NCBI GenBank assembly: GCA_028583415.1
Contig: CM053269.1
Location: 42,211,016-42,275,015 of the forward strand
Reading direction: 5' to 3'
From: Protea cynaroides
Lineage: Eukaryota > Streptophyta > Magnoliopsida > Proteales > Proteaceae
Length of the DNA: 64,000 nucleotides
The position numbers and the translations under genes are program-made. Below the pieces are notes generated by a model that was not told where the DNA came from, made no database searches, and was given only the letters and a program-made list of their open reading frames with translations. This document shows, one piece after another, positions 46,630 to 57,680 of this stretch. The stretch's first letter is position 1; every line of letters starts with the position of its first letter.

Positions 46630-47000
46630 GGGCCTTTCGCCCTCTTTCATCTGACTTGGGGAGCTGAGAAATGCACTTCAAAGGGAGGGAAGGAAGCGAT
46701 CTCAGAACCATAGGCTCCCATGCTGGGAGCATTTCGGGGTATAGGTCTAACCACCTCAACTCCCCGTTTCTGGCATGCTATAGTTATTATAGTCTCTCGA
46801 CGATGGGAATGGGAGATTACCGGTAAGCCAGATGCTTCGCGAACCACCGGTACATTTCGTTGCACTTCAATCACCCTCGTGAAGAGGCGCACTCCGATAC
46901 CATTGATGTCCAATAGCTTTGATAGTAATGGCTGGATCTACTACTACCTAAGTGCCGGAGTGAGTCCCGGAGCTGGGATGAAGTAGCCATTGGCCCGCTA
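46630..47000. other. GC-richer patch of foreign-looking DNA
   Basis: Base composition changes sharply from the AT- or purine-rich surroundings, and both strands stay open for 88 codons. It could be organelle-derived DNA or a captured exon, but I cannot match it to a known gene. Confidence 0.3.
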
Positions 47001-48089
47001 GGGTTCCTCAGCAAAGAAGAAACTCAGTGAAAAGTGAAAACTGCAAGAGCTTCCCTCGTCTTTTGTTTTTGTCGATTGGTTTCAATTTTAATTCTTCACC
47101 TCTTTATAATTTGGATGGTGATTCCATGCATCTCGATGTAATATAATAAGTACACAAGGTCAAAGGTAATGTTAATAACATAATCAAATCATCAATTTAT
47201 GTAAATAATAATTATAATATAAAATTAAATAAATTTATACATATAACCAAAAGGCCACCGCCCAGGCCTATAAAGCACACTAGGCACGGCACCCTAGGCA
47301 TCGCCCAGGACACCAAGGCGCCTGCTTTTAAGAATATACAAAAGGCGCCCTACCGCCTAGCCCTGTTAACCTCACTGGACGCCTAGGTGACGCCTTGACA
47401 ACTATGGTCAAATCTAATAAAGTGTTTAATTTAGTTTTATCTAGACTAGTTGCAACTCTTATATTTTCTGATTTTGTGCCAATTCAGGTTTCGATTTAGT
47501 CAAGATTTTTTGGGTATTGTTCAAGTTAACTTGGGTCAGCTCTAGTAAATTATGTTGGGTGCACCTTCAGACCTTCTCATAAGATGCATGACATTAATTT
47601 CAAGTATGATTCTCTAGGGTTATAAAGGTAGGTTTATAACTCAAGTTTAGTATACAAATTGAATAAATTTTGGTTGTTGGAGTTCCCAATATCTCTAAAA
47701 GCAACCCCCCTTTTTTTTTCTTTAACCCCCCTCCCCCCAAACAAAAGCAATTAGCCAATTACTAAATCCATATTCATATTTTGAAAAGATCATACAGCTT
47801 ATATCATGAACAAAAACCTGCTCGGTGATAAGTATGTGATTTCTATATTTTTATTCCTTTTGCACTATGCTTTTTAATATGTTTTATGCCTAATTGAACT
47901 GAATATGATGAATTTTATTAATTTGACATATTTTAGAGACATTGTGAATTAATTGTTAAAAGATGGGAAAAATCTAGCATTCTTAGTATTGCCGTTCCGA
48001 GTTTCATGTAGGTTTTTGACATGGAAAGAGTTCCTGAATTGAAAAGTTGTTTTCAGTAATGTTGTAGAGGACGTCTCAACCTTTTCGAA

Positions 48090-48400
48090 ATGTTATTATG
48101 GAGAAAAATCCAAGTTTGAACAAGACCTTCATCTCCTCGGGTCAAGCCACTGCCCTTCCATCCTAGTCCCACGGAGCGAGCTTTCATTGAATTGGTAGCA
48201 AGCCACAGGTGGGAATGAATGCTGTTCGCCAAGTTAAAGAAAGAGCTGCTGGCTCTTAAACTAAAAGCCCCAGATACGAAACTGCCCATCTCTTTCTCCC
48301 CTCCTCATAGGGGGGCTCAATAGCACAAAAAAACATCTTGGTCTCGGACTGAGCATTTCCAAGAAAGAAAGCCTGACACGAAAATCTGATCTGAATCCGA
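48090..48400. other. Possible mitochondrial DNA insertion
   Basis: Balanced composition and words such as CGGGTCAAGCCACTGCCC, CCACGGAGCGAGCTTTCATTG and CATAGGGGGGCTCAAT look like plant mitochondrial intergenic DNA. This is an impression, not an alignment. It lies between the hAT-type element and gypsy-like LTR sequence. Confidence 0.3.
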
Positions 48401-49558
48401 ATTAAAGCAGCCGTACGATCTGATTAAAGCTTTCAATGGTAGATGTAAATTCCATAAAGAGTCTCCTAATCAAGTTAGGAAACCTAAACCTACAATATAA
48501 GACTCCAAAGAAGAAAAGAAGACTCTACAATTTCAGAATTTTAAATAGAGAAGGACTCCTAAACAAAGAAGGAATCCTACACAAAGAAGGAGTTATAAGT
48601 TACAAATGATCGTCATGTTTTATATATAAAGCATTAGTGTTAAGATAATCAATCTCTCTCTCTCTCTTGCTGGAAATTTTTCTATCTCTGAAAGGATTGT
48701 AATGTCTAGTTAATTTTCTCATTCAGTTCAAAGGGATTTTGAAGCCCAAACTCATGTCAATGGTGTAATCTCTATTCAGTAACGTTGTTCTTCTTCTCTC
48801 TTTTATTGGAATTGCTTATGTTATTCTTTTCTCTTTATATATGATATTTGTCTGAATAATTCAGTAATGACCTGCTGAATCAATTAGATTAATATTGATT
48901 GCTAGATCTAGAATCTGTGATATGTAATCGTTCTGGTTCTAATCACAAGTAGCAAACAGTGGTAGATGATTATGTCAAAGTTTTCGTCTCATTATTGTGA
49001 ATAATATAACCTAAGTTAAATAATCCCCGCTTGTATGTGATTGTTGCTTAGATTGATTTGTTTTCCACCATCTTAATGCTGTCATTGAATTAAACATTGA
49101 GAGCTTATTCAGTGTTGTTCAATGGTTAGATCTCTCTGAAGAGCTTGTTTCAGTTGAGGTACTTAAGGGAAAACCCGGGTAACAGAGCTTATTGTTATCC
49201 AGGGTCTTTAATTCTGATTGGAAGGAAGAAATTAACGTTGCGATTAATTTTACTCATTGCATGTGTGGGTGGATATTGAACCAAGAATTGAATATTCTCA
49301 TCTAATTATCTTCCTATTTAAATTCTGTCTGTTTACTTTCAATTTGATTCAAACAACCAAAACCTCCCTTCATTATTGTGTTTACTTAGCATTAATTAGT
49401 ATATTTAGTTTGAGTAGAATATAAATTTTAATCAATTCATTCTCTGCGGGATCGACCTTTGCTTATCCTATATACAGTTTATTAATCAGGTCAGTAAAGA
49501 AATATTTAATTAAATTGGTGCATTCGACACGCTACCACTCGGTATGTATGAGCTGTAC
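48400..49558 (+). mobile_element. Gypsy-like LTR remnant
   Basis: TTTTATATATAAAGC (promoter-like, near 48620) is followed by (CT)n, and near the right end CTCTGCGGGATCGACCTTTGC and GCATTCGACACGCTACC, words typical of the 3' part of plant Ty3/gypsy LTRs of the Athila/Ogre kind. The next element (copia B) begins directly after, so the gypsy interior is absent. Confidence 0.5.
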
Positions 49559-49564
49559 AATTAT

Positions 49565-49754
49565 ATCAAATTATATAAGCGCATTTGTAATTATATTTTA
49601 TATTTGTTTTATTTCCTTTCCTTAGAATCCTAGTCACTCTAGAGTTGGGACTCCTAGTCATTCTAGAGTTCCTGTTAGTTTGTAATCATAATCATTAAAA
49701 AAAAGAAGGTTGTGTGGAGAGATAATTAATTCTCTCCCATTCTCTGATTCAACA
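49565..49754 (+). repeat. 5' LTR of copia element B
   Basis: About 190 bp ending GATTCAACA, next to the primer site. The first bases are altered (ATCAAATTATATAAG against TGTCGAATTATATAAG in the 3' LTR), so the canonical TG is lost. Confidence 0.85.
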
Positions 49755-50259
49755 TGGTACCAGAGCCACCAACACCACCCTTGGAAAACCAACCCTAACA
49801 ATTCCCATCGTCTCCACCCAACCACCCACACCCGACGCTGATACTGTTACCGCCCATCGTCCCTAGCAACTCCCATCGTCGCTTCGACCCTGATATTGTT
49901 ACCGCCCCTTGTCCCCAGCAACTCCCATCGTCATACTGTTACTGCCATCCCATCGTCCCTTACCCTCATCTCTCTTCTTCTTCCCTGGTATTACCGCCTG
50001 CATCCTTTACCGCCATCAACCTTGCTAATCGCCCTACCATCGCCTCCATCTCTCTTATTCTTCCTTTGGCATCTCCCTACAACTTCCGCCTGCACCCAAC
50101 ACCTGCAACTTCCGCCACGACCTTGCTAATCGCCAACGACCATTGCTTCCAGCAAGGATCGAACTCCCAAGAAGGACCTTGCTCCGCCATCGACCCTGCT
50201 CCCAGCAAGTATCGAACTCCTTCATTGTGGAGCTCCCAATAAGGATCTCCTTTCCCTTT

Positions 50260-50390
50260 GGCTTCGTGGTTTGATTTCTCTGTGAAAGCTGTTTGATTTT
50301 ATTTTGGCTTCTTAAACCTTTGGCTTCGTGGTTTGATTTCTCAGTGAAAACCGTTTGATTTTATTTTGGCTTCTTGAACCTTCGTTGGTA
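50260..50390. repeat. Tandem duplication in the copia B leader
   Basis: CCTTTGGCTTCGTGGTTTGATTTCTC(T/A)GTGAAA...GTTTGATTTTATTTTGGCTTCTT is repeated twice with a period of about 63 bp, between the primer site and gag. Confidence 0.8.
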
Positions 50391-50623
50391 AAGTTTAAAA
50401 TTTTAAAAAATAAATAAATAAAATTATGTGGGAAGTTTAAAATTTCCGACATATTTGAAGCATTATATTATTTAGAGAACAGAGGAATTGCCGAACATTC
50501 TTCGTGCCTTTCGTGATGACATATTATTGAGGCATCCCTATTTAGGTGTTTTACTTTGCTGTGCACATATTACATTGTTCTGCTCCAGTTTATTAGTCAG
50601 TGTGTTATTGGGTTGTGATTATC

Positions 50624-51290
50624 CCCATGACTGACTCCTTTGAAATTGTTTCTCCTAATATGGAGTCCTCTAAGATTGAATTCACTGCTATTGCCCTTAA
50701 CCCAATTAAGTTGGAGACCAACTATTTGATGTTGTCTAAAACCGCACATATTGCAATCTCTACAAGAGTCCTACTGGGTTACATTAATGGTAAAAAGAAG
50801 GCACATCCTCTCACAGATAAACTATATGATAAATGGGCATCTGAGAACTCTTGTGATGACCTAATTAATTGGTTCTATGGAGCCAAAAATTGGCCGGGGG
50901 TATGTACCATTACCTGATGCCACAAAAATTTGGAAGGCTGCCAAAGAGACTTATTCCCAAATTGGCAACTATTCTTCGATTTATGAACTCCATGTGAAGA
51001 TCGGTGTAACCAAGCAACAGGACATTACAATCTCCCAATATTACTCTGAACTCCGAAGTCTATGGCAAGAATTACATTATTATGATACATTTACTACTGC
51101 CTGCTCCACTGATACTGCTGCCATGAAACTTGCAAAGGACAAACTATGGGTCTACAATTTTTTGGCTGGCCTCAGTATTGAGTTTGATTAGATTCGTGCT
51201 GAAATCCTCAGTAGGGAGCCTCTCCCATCTTTAGAACAGGCTTATGCCTTAGTTCAGTCTAAGGATATGCGCGTACTTCTATAATCCCCC
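50624..51290 (+). pseudogene. Copia B gag
   Basis: It starts MTDSFEIVSPNMESSKIEF and has LETNYLMLSKTAHIAISTRVLLGY, then after a frame change DATKIWKAAKETYSQIGN and TISQYYSELRSLWQELHYYD, ending at an in-frame stop after FLAGLSIEFD. A decayed zinc knuckle (DYCGKEQHTKETC) follows near 51360. The first knuckle Cys is altered relative to copia A. Confidence 0.8.
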
Positions 51291-51689
51291 AACTACCAGC
51301 AGAAAGGTCCACCCTCCAAACCACTCAGCCAAGTGGCTCTGCTTCACCCAAACCAATTTGGTCTGACTATTGTGGAAAGGAACAACACACCAAAGAAACT
51401 TGCTGGAAATTGCATGGCAAACCAGCCGATTTTGAGGCCAAGAGGCGTGAAAGAGAGAAATACAGCGATCTAAAAATTTCAAGGCACCACAGGCTCATCA
51501 AACAGAAACTTGCCCTCCTACTGGGGCTCCACCTATGCTATCCACAGATGAACTTCAGGCACTCAAACACCTTCTCCGGCCATCTACTGCAGCTGCTACC
51601 ATTCCTACATCATCGTCTGCTACTCCAGGTTCTTACTTGTTCAGTCAAGTATTTCTCATGAGGGTCACTGTACATCTGCTGTCCCTGGC

Positions 51690-52825
51690 CCTTGGGTTAT
51701 AAACACTGGTGCCACTGATCACATGACTGGATCAGCCAGCTCATTCCATCTGTACTCTCCCTCTAATGGGAAAGATACAATCCGAGTGACAGATGGGTCT
51801 CTCTCTACTATATCTGGAAAGGAATCCATACGCTGCTCATCTACCCTTACTTTACAGTCGGTTCTTCATGTTCCTAGTTTTTCTATAAATTTGTTATCTA
51901 TTAGTAGTCTTACTAAATCTCTTAACTATAAAGTAACTTTTTTTCCTCCTTTTTGTGTAATTCAGGATCTAGTGAGCGGGAAGAGGATTGAACATGGTAG
52001 ATTGCATGGTGGTCTCTACTTGCTTGATGATGGTCCTTCAGTACCCACATCAGCCCCTTCACATTCACCACCGATTACTCCACATCATCTTTACTCTGCT
52101 GTCAATACTCTCCAGCAGTGGCACAGGCGACTTGGTCACCCATTTTCAGTAGTTTTGTCTCAATTATTTCCTTCTTTATTTAAGCATTGTAATAAAAATG
52201 AGTTATTATGTGAAGCCTATGTTTTGGCAAAGCAGGCTCGTACAACTTATTCTCCTTCAATTAATAAAAGCAGTAGTCCGTTTGATTTAGTGCATTTTGA
52301 TGTATGGGGTCCTGCTCGGACTTCGCCTATTTCTGGTCATCGATGGTTTGTCACTTTGATTGATTGTTATTCACGGACTACCTGGGTTATCTCATGCAAA
52401 ATAAAAGTGATGTGTCTCAATGCTTCTACCAGTTTTACAACACTATAAAGACTCAATTCCAGGCTCAGTTGAAGGTATTACGCAATGACAACGGCAAGGA
52501 ATTTCTTGATGGCACATTTCAGCAATATTTGTCAGACAATGGCATTGTCCATCAAATGAGTTGTGTTGACACAGCTGCTCAAAATGGGGTCGCAGAGAGA
52601 ATCGTCACCTTCTTGAAATTGCCAGAGCTCTTATGTTTGACGGCCATGTTCCCGTACGTTTCTGGATTGTTGCTGTTATGACTGCCGCGTCTCTTATCAA
52701 TCGGCTCCCTTTTAGAATTCTTAACAACAAGGCCCATTTGATCTCTTACTTGGCGAAACTGCTTTTGTGCTACCGCCTAAGATTTTTGGTTGTGTTTGTT
52801 ATGCTCGCAATCATCAATCTCTAAT
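51690..52825 (+). pseudogene. Copia B protease and integrase
   Basis: The protease motif reads WVINTGATDHMTG, so the catalytic Asp is replaced by Asn. The integrase zinc region has WHRRLGHP but CEAYVLAKQ where copia A has CEACILAKQ, so a zinc Cys is Tyr. Then come FDLVHFDVWGPAR, and in other frames VLRNDNGKEF and AAQNGVAER. Both changes fit G-to-A mutation, as expected from decay of methylated cytosines. Confidence 0.85.
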
Positions 52826-53379
52826 CAAACTTGATCCCAGGGGGCTCTGGTGTATTTTCATTGGCTACCCTACCACACAGAAGGGCTATAAGTGCTACCA
52901 TCGTCCTTCCTGGAAGATTTTTATTACTCAAGATGTTCTCTTTCATGAGCATCTAATGTATTATCCGTCACATCTTCAGGGGGAGAAGGATAGTGCTGAA
53001 ATTAAAGATGTACCTATGTTTGAAGATGTGCCAAAGGAACAAGTTCGAGTCCAAGAAAGAGTCACGGACCCTAATCCGGTTCCGAATGTTCCAAAGATAG
53101 AATCAACATCAGACCAGTCAAACTAGGATACAATACCACCTTCTACACCTACACCTATTCCTATAACTAGTCCTAATGCCAAACCTCTGCAAGTTTACAG
53201 CCGCAGCCGTGCCAGAAGCAAGCAAGGAAAGACCTCTACCATCAATGCAACTTCACATGGCCCTTTGCCAGCCCTGGATCCAGAGACTATCTTCTAGTAA
53301 GGAACTTTCCCCTTCTGATTCTGGTTTACCCATTGCCATTCGGAAAAATACTAGGTCTTGCACACTTCACCCAATTTCC

Positions 53380-54870
53380 AATTTTGTTTCATATAATTCT
53401 TTGTCTCCTACCTTCCGTGCTTTTGTGTCCTCGCTTTCCTCTATTTCTATTCCTCAAAAATGACAAGATTTAATTATAGATGAACGGTGGAAAGCTGCAA
53501 TGATGGAGGAAATAAAAGCCCTGAAGAAAAATGATACATGGGGTCTTGTCCCGCTCCCACCTGGTAAAAAACCAGTAGGGTGTAAGTGGGTCTACACAGT
53601 GAAGCAGAATATTGATAGCACAGATAGGTGTATAAGGCAAGGCTGGTTGCTCATGGATTCACCCAAACATATGGGATATATTACCAAGAAACTTTTGTCC
53701 TAGTAGCCAAGATGACAACAGTTCGGGTTCTCTTGGCATGTGCAATGCATCATAACTGGGATCAACAACAACTTGATGTGAAGAATACATTCCTTCATGG
53801 GGAACTCACAGAAAAAGTCTATATGGATTGTCCACCTAGTTTTACAAATGCAAGCACTGATGGAAAGGTATGCAAGTTGAAACGCTCTCTCTATGGACTC
53901 AAACAGTCCCCTAGAGCATGGTTTGGTAGATTTCACAAAGCTATGACAGCATTCGGTTATATGCAAAGTAATGCTGATCATACTTTGTTTATCAAGCATA
54001 ACTCAAGTGTCTTCACTGCACTTCTTGTATATGTGGATGATATTATTGTTACTGGAAATAATGATGATGAAATTAAAAAACAAAAGTCATTTTTGGGGAA
54101 GGAGTTTGAAATTAAAGACCTTGGAAAACTCATGTACTTTCTTGGGATTGAGGTTGCTCGTTCTACAAAGGACATCTTTCTTTCTCAAAGAAAGTATGTC
54201 CTTAATCTCCTTTCAGAGACAAGATTATTAGGTTGTCGTCCATGTCATACTCCTCTAGATCCTAATACTAGGCTCAAGGAGAAAGAAGGAATACCAACAG
54301 ATAAAGGTAGGTACCAGTGGTTAGTTGGGAGGCTGATTTATCTATCACAAACCAAGCTTGATATTCCATTTGCAGTGAGTTTGGTGAGTCAATTCATGCA
54401 CAATCCCTATACATCACATATGGAGGCAGCCTATAGAATTCTACACTATTTAAAGGCTGCTCCAGGGAAAGGGATTCTACTATCACCAAATGATCATCTC
54501 AGGGTAGAGGCTTATACTGATGCTGACTGGACAGGTAGTCCAGATAGGAAATCAATTTTAGGATATTGTACTTTTGTGGGTGGAAATTTAGTCACTTGAT
54601 GCAGCAAGAAGCAGAATGTGGTGGCCCATTCCAGTGCAGAAGCAGAATTTCGAGCAATGGCTTAGGAAACATGTGAACTATTGTGGTTGAAAAGCTTACT
54701 CGAAGACTTGAAAGTTAAGTGTCCTCAATCTATGACTTTGTTGTGTGACAATAAAACAACCATCAGCATTGCTCACGATCCAATTCAGCATGATAGGACT
54801 AAACATGTTGAGGTAGATCGTCATTTCATCAAAGAAAAAGTTAGAAAGTGGTCAGATTCAAATTCTTGAG
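53380..54870 (+). pseudogene. Copia B reverse transcriptase and RNase H
   Basis: The main frame 53628-54599 has YKARLVAHGFTQTYG, LDVKNTFLHGEL, SLYGLKQSPRAWF, the catalytic YVDDIIVTG and, near its end, RNase H DAYTDADWTG-like residues. A frameshift at about 53610-53630 separates it from KPVGCKWVYTVKQ. Stops follow at 54598 and 54663, and DNKTTISIAHDPIQHDRTKHVEVDRHF closes the region. Confidence 0.85.
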
Positions 54871-54922
54871 AAATCGCTTCACATGATATTGTCCAAGTTG
54901 GGTATGCATGATATATATGTAC

Positions 54923-55083
54923 CATAGTTGTCAAGGCGTCGCCTAGACGCCGCCTAGGCGCCCAGGCTGCCTTGGGTTGCCTTGGAAAATTGGGCGCCTT
55001 GGTCGCCTTGGGGCGCCTTGGTCGCCTAGGCGCCCAGTCAGGCCTCCATCGCCTTGGTTCACCTTGGCGCCTTGACAACTTTG
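54923..55083. mobile_element. 161-bp hAT-type MITE in copia B, exact 8-bp duplication
   Basis: The ends CATAGTTGTCAAGGC and GCCTTGACAACTTTG are inverted repeats, and ATATGTAC lies on both sides (54915-54922 and 55084-55091). The inside is almost wholly GCCTAGGCG/CGCCTTGG words. It belongs to the family at 1809-2743 and 40754-47406. Insertion just before the polypurine tract of copia B dates it after that element. Confidence 0.9.
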
Positions 55084-55106
55084 ATATGTACCAACTTGAG
55101 GGAGAA

Positions 55107-55299
55107 TGTCGAATTATATAAGGGCATTTGTAATTTTATATTTTATATTTGTTTTATTTCCTTTCCTTAGAATCCTAGTCACTCTAGAGTTTGGACTCCT
55201 AGTTACTCTAAAGTTCCTGTTAGTTTATAATCGTATTCATTATAAATAAGAAGGTTGTGTGGAGAGATAATCAACTCTTTCCCATTCTCTGATTCAACA
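55107..55299 (+). repeat. 3' LTR of copia element B
   Basis: 193 bp, starting TGTCGAATTATATAAGG after the purine tract TTGAGGGAGAA and ending GATTCAACA. It contains TTATAAATAAGAAGG, where the 5' LTR has a decayed TTAAAAAAAAGAAGG. Confidence 0.88.
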
Positions 55300-55786
55300 A
55301 TTATATCAATGTGAAATATACACAATAAAACACAGATCATTGAAGCAGAAGACTTCGTAACTTCTCAATTCATTCCATAGTATGAGACCCAACATACAAG
55401 AAGTCTCCACCCATCCCTTGTCTAGCTAAAATATCTACTATCGATGCACCTTTCCTACTTTTTATCAAGGAAAAAAAAAAAAAAAACTTTCCTATTTCAC
55501 AATTCAATTTTCCCCCTTCACCATCACTTCCATATCCGTATACATTTTATTCTCCTCTTTACTTCTTCATCATCTAGAGACCGCTTTGTTATTCATATTA
55601 TTTTATTTCACAATATTCTCAAAACATAAACATATCAAACACAAGCATATGCACATATCATGCTCACAACCCTTAATCTAACATCAATATCGATCAGGCA
55701 GGTTGAGCTACAATGTTTTGGGCCATAATCCCTGAATAAACCCACTTGATGTTAAATTTGGGAGGGTGGTTGAGTGACAGATTCTG

Positions 55787-55848
55787 GGTCTTTAGGCTTC
55801 CATTGGCACCAGAACTGGGACAGTAGAGTAGGATTAAATTTGGGAGGA

Positions 55849-55885
<37 letters not shown>

Positions 55886-55950
55886 GTCTTTAGGCTTCCC
55901 TTGGCACCAGAACTGGGACAGTAGAGTAGGATTAAATTTGGGGGGACATT
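55787..55950. repeat. Duplication flanking a (CT)n microsatellite
   Basis: CTGGGTCTTTAGGCTTCC(A/C)TTGGCACCAGAACTGGGACAGTAGAGTAGGATTAAATTTGG appears before and after a CT run of about 30 bp (55850-55881). Confidence 0.85.
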
Positions 55951-56292
55951 CATATCTAGAGCGCTCAACCCTACCTCCCTAAATTTATCATCATCTGCAG
56001 AACTGCACTTCCATAGAGATCTTATATAGGCAATGATCAAGAAATGCACCATTCTGTTAGATTTCCTACAGGATATTCATCTCTAACAAGATGAACTGGA
56101 TAAGTTGGTTTGGATAATTAATATAAGCTACAAGATCTCTACCAAAATGAACTGGGTATTATGGCTCTGAATTCCTTACCAAACAAAGATTTGTATCTGT
56201 AGTCCTTATCTTTTCTTCTTGATAAAACCTTCAATTAGGAACCTAGGCACTTTCCCTTATAAGGTTGTTTGAAAACCTCGAGCTCAAAATAC

Positions 56293-56632
56293 AAGGCTCT
56301 GGGCTAGGAGATTATTCACAAGTGTTATCATGGAATTTGAAATCTTCTTCACCATGGTTGCTTCGATGTTCAATGTAGATGGGAACCTTCTATAATATGT
56401 TCAGCTATTGCCAATCTGCAACGCCTCTGCTCCCTTATACTCTTCATCTGGTTGTGTGTCCCTCTATCTTTGAGTTGGTAATCAAGGCTCGAGCTCAAAA
56501 TACAAGGCTCTGGGCTAGGAGATTATTCACAAGTGTTATCATGGAATTTGAAATCTTCTTCACCATGGTTGCTTCGATGTTCAATGTAGATGGGAACCTT
56601 CTATAATATGTTCAGCTATTGCCAATCTGCAA
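56293..56632. repeat. Direct duplication of about 130 bp, offset 210 bp
   Basis: The block ACAAGGCTCTGGGCTAGGAGATTATTCACAAG...TTCAGCTATTGCCAATCTGCAA occurs at about 56291-56421 and again at about 56501-56631 with almost no differences. Near-identity suggests a recent event. The rest of 56633-57680 shows no gene. Confidence 0.85.
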
Positions 56633-57680
56633 GAGTAGCTGGCTCTGCTTCCTTATACTCTTCATCATGAGTTTGTTGTGTCCTACTCTAGTTACTTTGA
56701 AGTTGGTAATCAGCCCCTTCTGGTGAGACCGAAAAATTCCTTTGGAGAAACATGTTGGTAGAAGAAATCTAGTGCACCTAGGAGAAACAAAGCAACAGAG
56801 TTTCTCAAGAGTCACAGACATCATTTAGGAGATTACTGACGCTGCCAAAGTTTGGACTGCATCTTGAGCAATCATTAACGATGCATTCAGAAGATACTTG
56901 TTGGTTCCATCACGCACAGACTTGACAAGGATTACAATTACCCCTCAAATTAGCAAACCATTAAACTTCCGTTTGTTACTCTCTTGGGAAGAGCATCAAA
57001 TTCAATGTCGACAGTCGTTCCCTACGAAACTCTGGGTGCCAAGGGATTGAGGGAGCTTTCCAGACTATTCAGGGAAGGCTAGGAATTAGAAGATCTTGGC
57101 TTCGCTGAAAAGCTAAGAAAGATTTTACAAGGCACATAAATCATGCTAAGTAGAAAAATTTTGACCTTACAGAAATTGACCCAAAAGAAAAATGGAAATG
57201 AATGAAATATACACTCTTACATCTTTGCATCCAATGTATAAGGCTACAAACAAAAATATAAAAAATGAAAAAAGTTCAGAGTGACAATATGAAATATTTT
57301 GATCATTTGCTTCTTCCCATCACCTAGGTGAAACAAACATTTACCTACACAAAACTTGTTCAACATTGGATTTAAGTGATCTCAGAAGACCTAGAGACTG
57401 ATCATGGAGATCAGTCAAACAATAGGTTGGCCAAAACCAATATATACTAAAAAGATTGACTGTTGTACCCAAATCATGTTCTCAAGTATATTTCGTGACC
57501 AGTTAAACATGGCACTATATGAATCTTAACCAGAAAGAAGTTAAAAAAAAAGAAAAAAAAAGTCAACCATTCCATGTGAATTAAAAGCCTCTCGGGTAGC
57601 AGGATAAGAATGACAAAGTCGAAGAAGAGCAATAGAATAAATTGTCAATCTTTATAATGGAAGATGAATGGATAACTGAC

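Larger units (their letters stand above)
40754..47406. mobile_element. 6.65-kb hAT-type element carrying nested insertions
   Basis: The ends CACAATTGTCAAGGC and GCCTTGACAACTATG are 13/15 inverted matches, flanked by GTCAGATC (40746-40753) and GTCAAATC (47407-47414), a 7/8 target duplication. The left 200 bp follow the left end of the 1809-2743 copy (GTGTATTTTTTTT, ATGCTATATT, CATTTAAG). Inside are a purine-rich LTR-like block (about 41600-42240), two inverted-repeat elements with host gene pieces (42268-44070, 44149-45491), a purine tract and a GC-richer patch. It lies in the BAG4 intron. No transposase seen. Confidence 0.75.
49565..55299 (+). mobile_element. Ty1/copia retrotransposon B, full length but dead
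   Basis: The 5' LTR (49565-49754) is followed directly by the primer site TGGTACCAGAGCC (49755), a leader with CCATCGTC repeats, gag, protease, integrase, reverse transcriptase and RNase H, polypurine tract TTGAGGGAGAA and 3' LTR (55107-55299). The LTRs are roughly 90% alike, so the insertion is old. The probable target duplication is ATTAT. The proteins resemble copia A closely but the LTRs differ. Many stops, frameshifts and active-site changes are present. It lies in the BAG4 intron, antisense to the gene. Confidence 0.9.
32502..57680 (-). other. BAG4: Giant BAG4 intron 3 (about 25.2 kb)
   Basis: The intron runs from donor GTCAGT at 57680 to acceptor TACAG at 32502. It contains a SINE, two copia elements, a 500-N gap, a hAT-type element with nested Pack-MULE-like insertions, a GC-richer foreign-looking patch, a gypsy-like LTR and several duplications. 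The true length is uncertain because of the gap. If a second copy of the missing exons exists elsewhere, the gene might instead be split. Confidence 0.75.
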
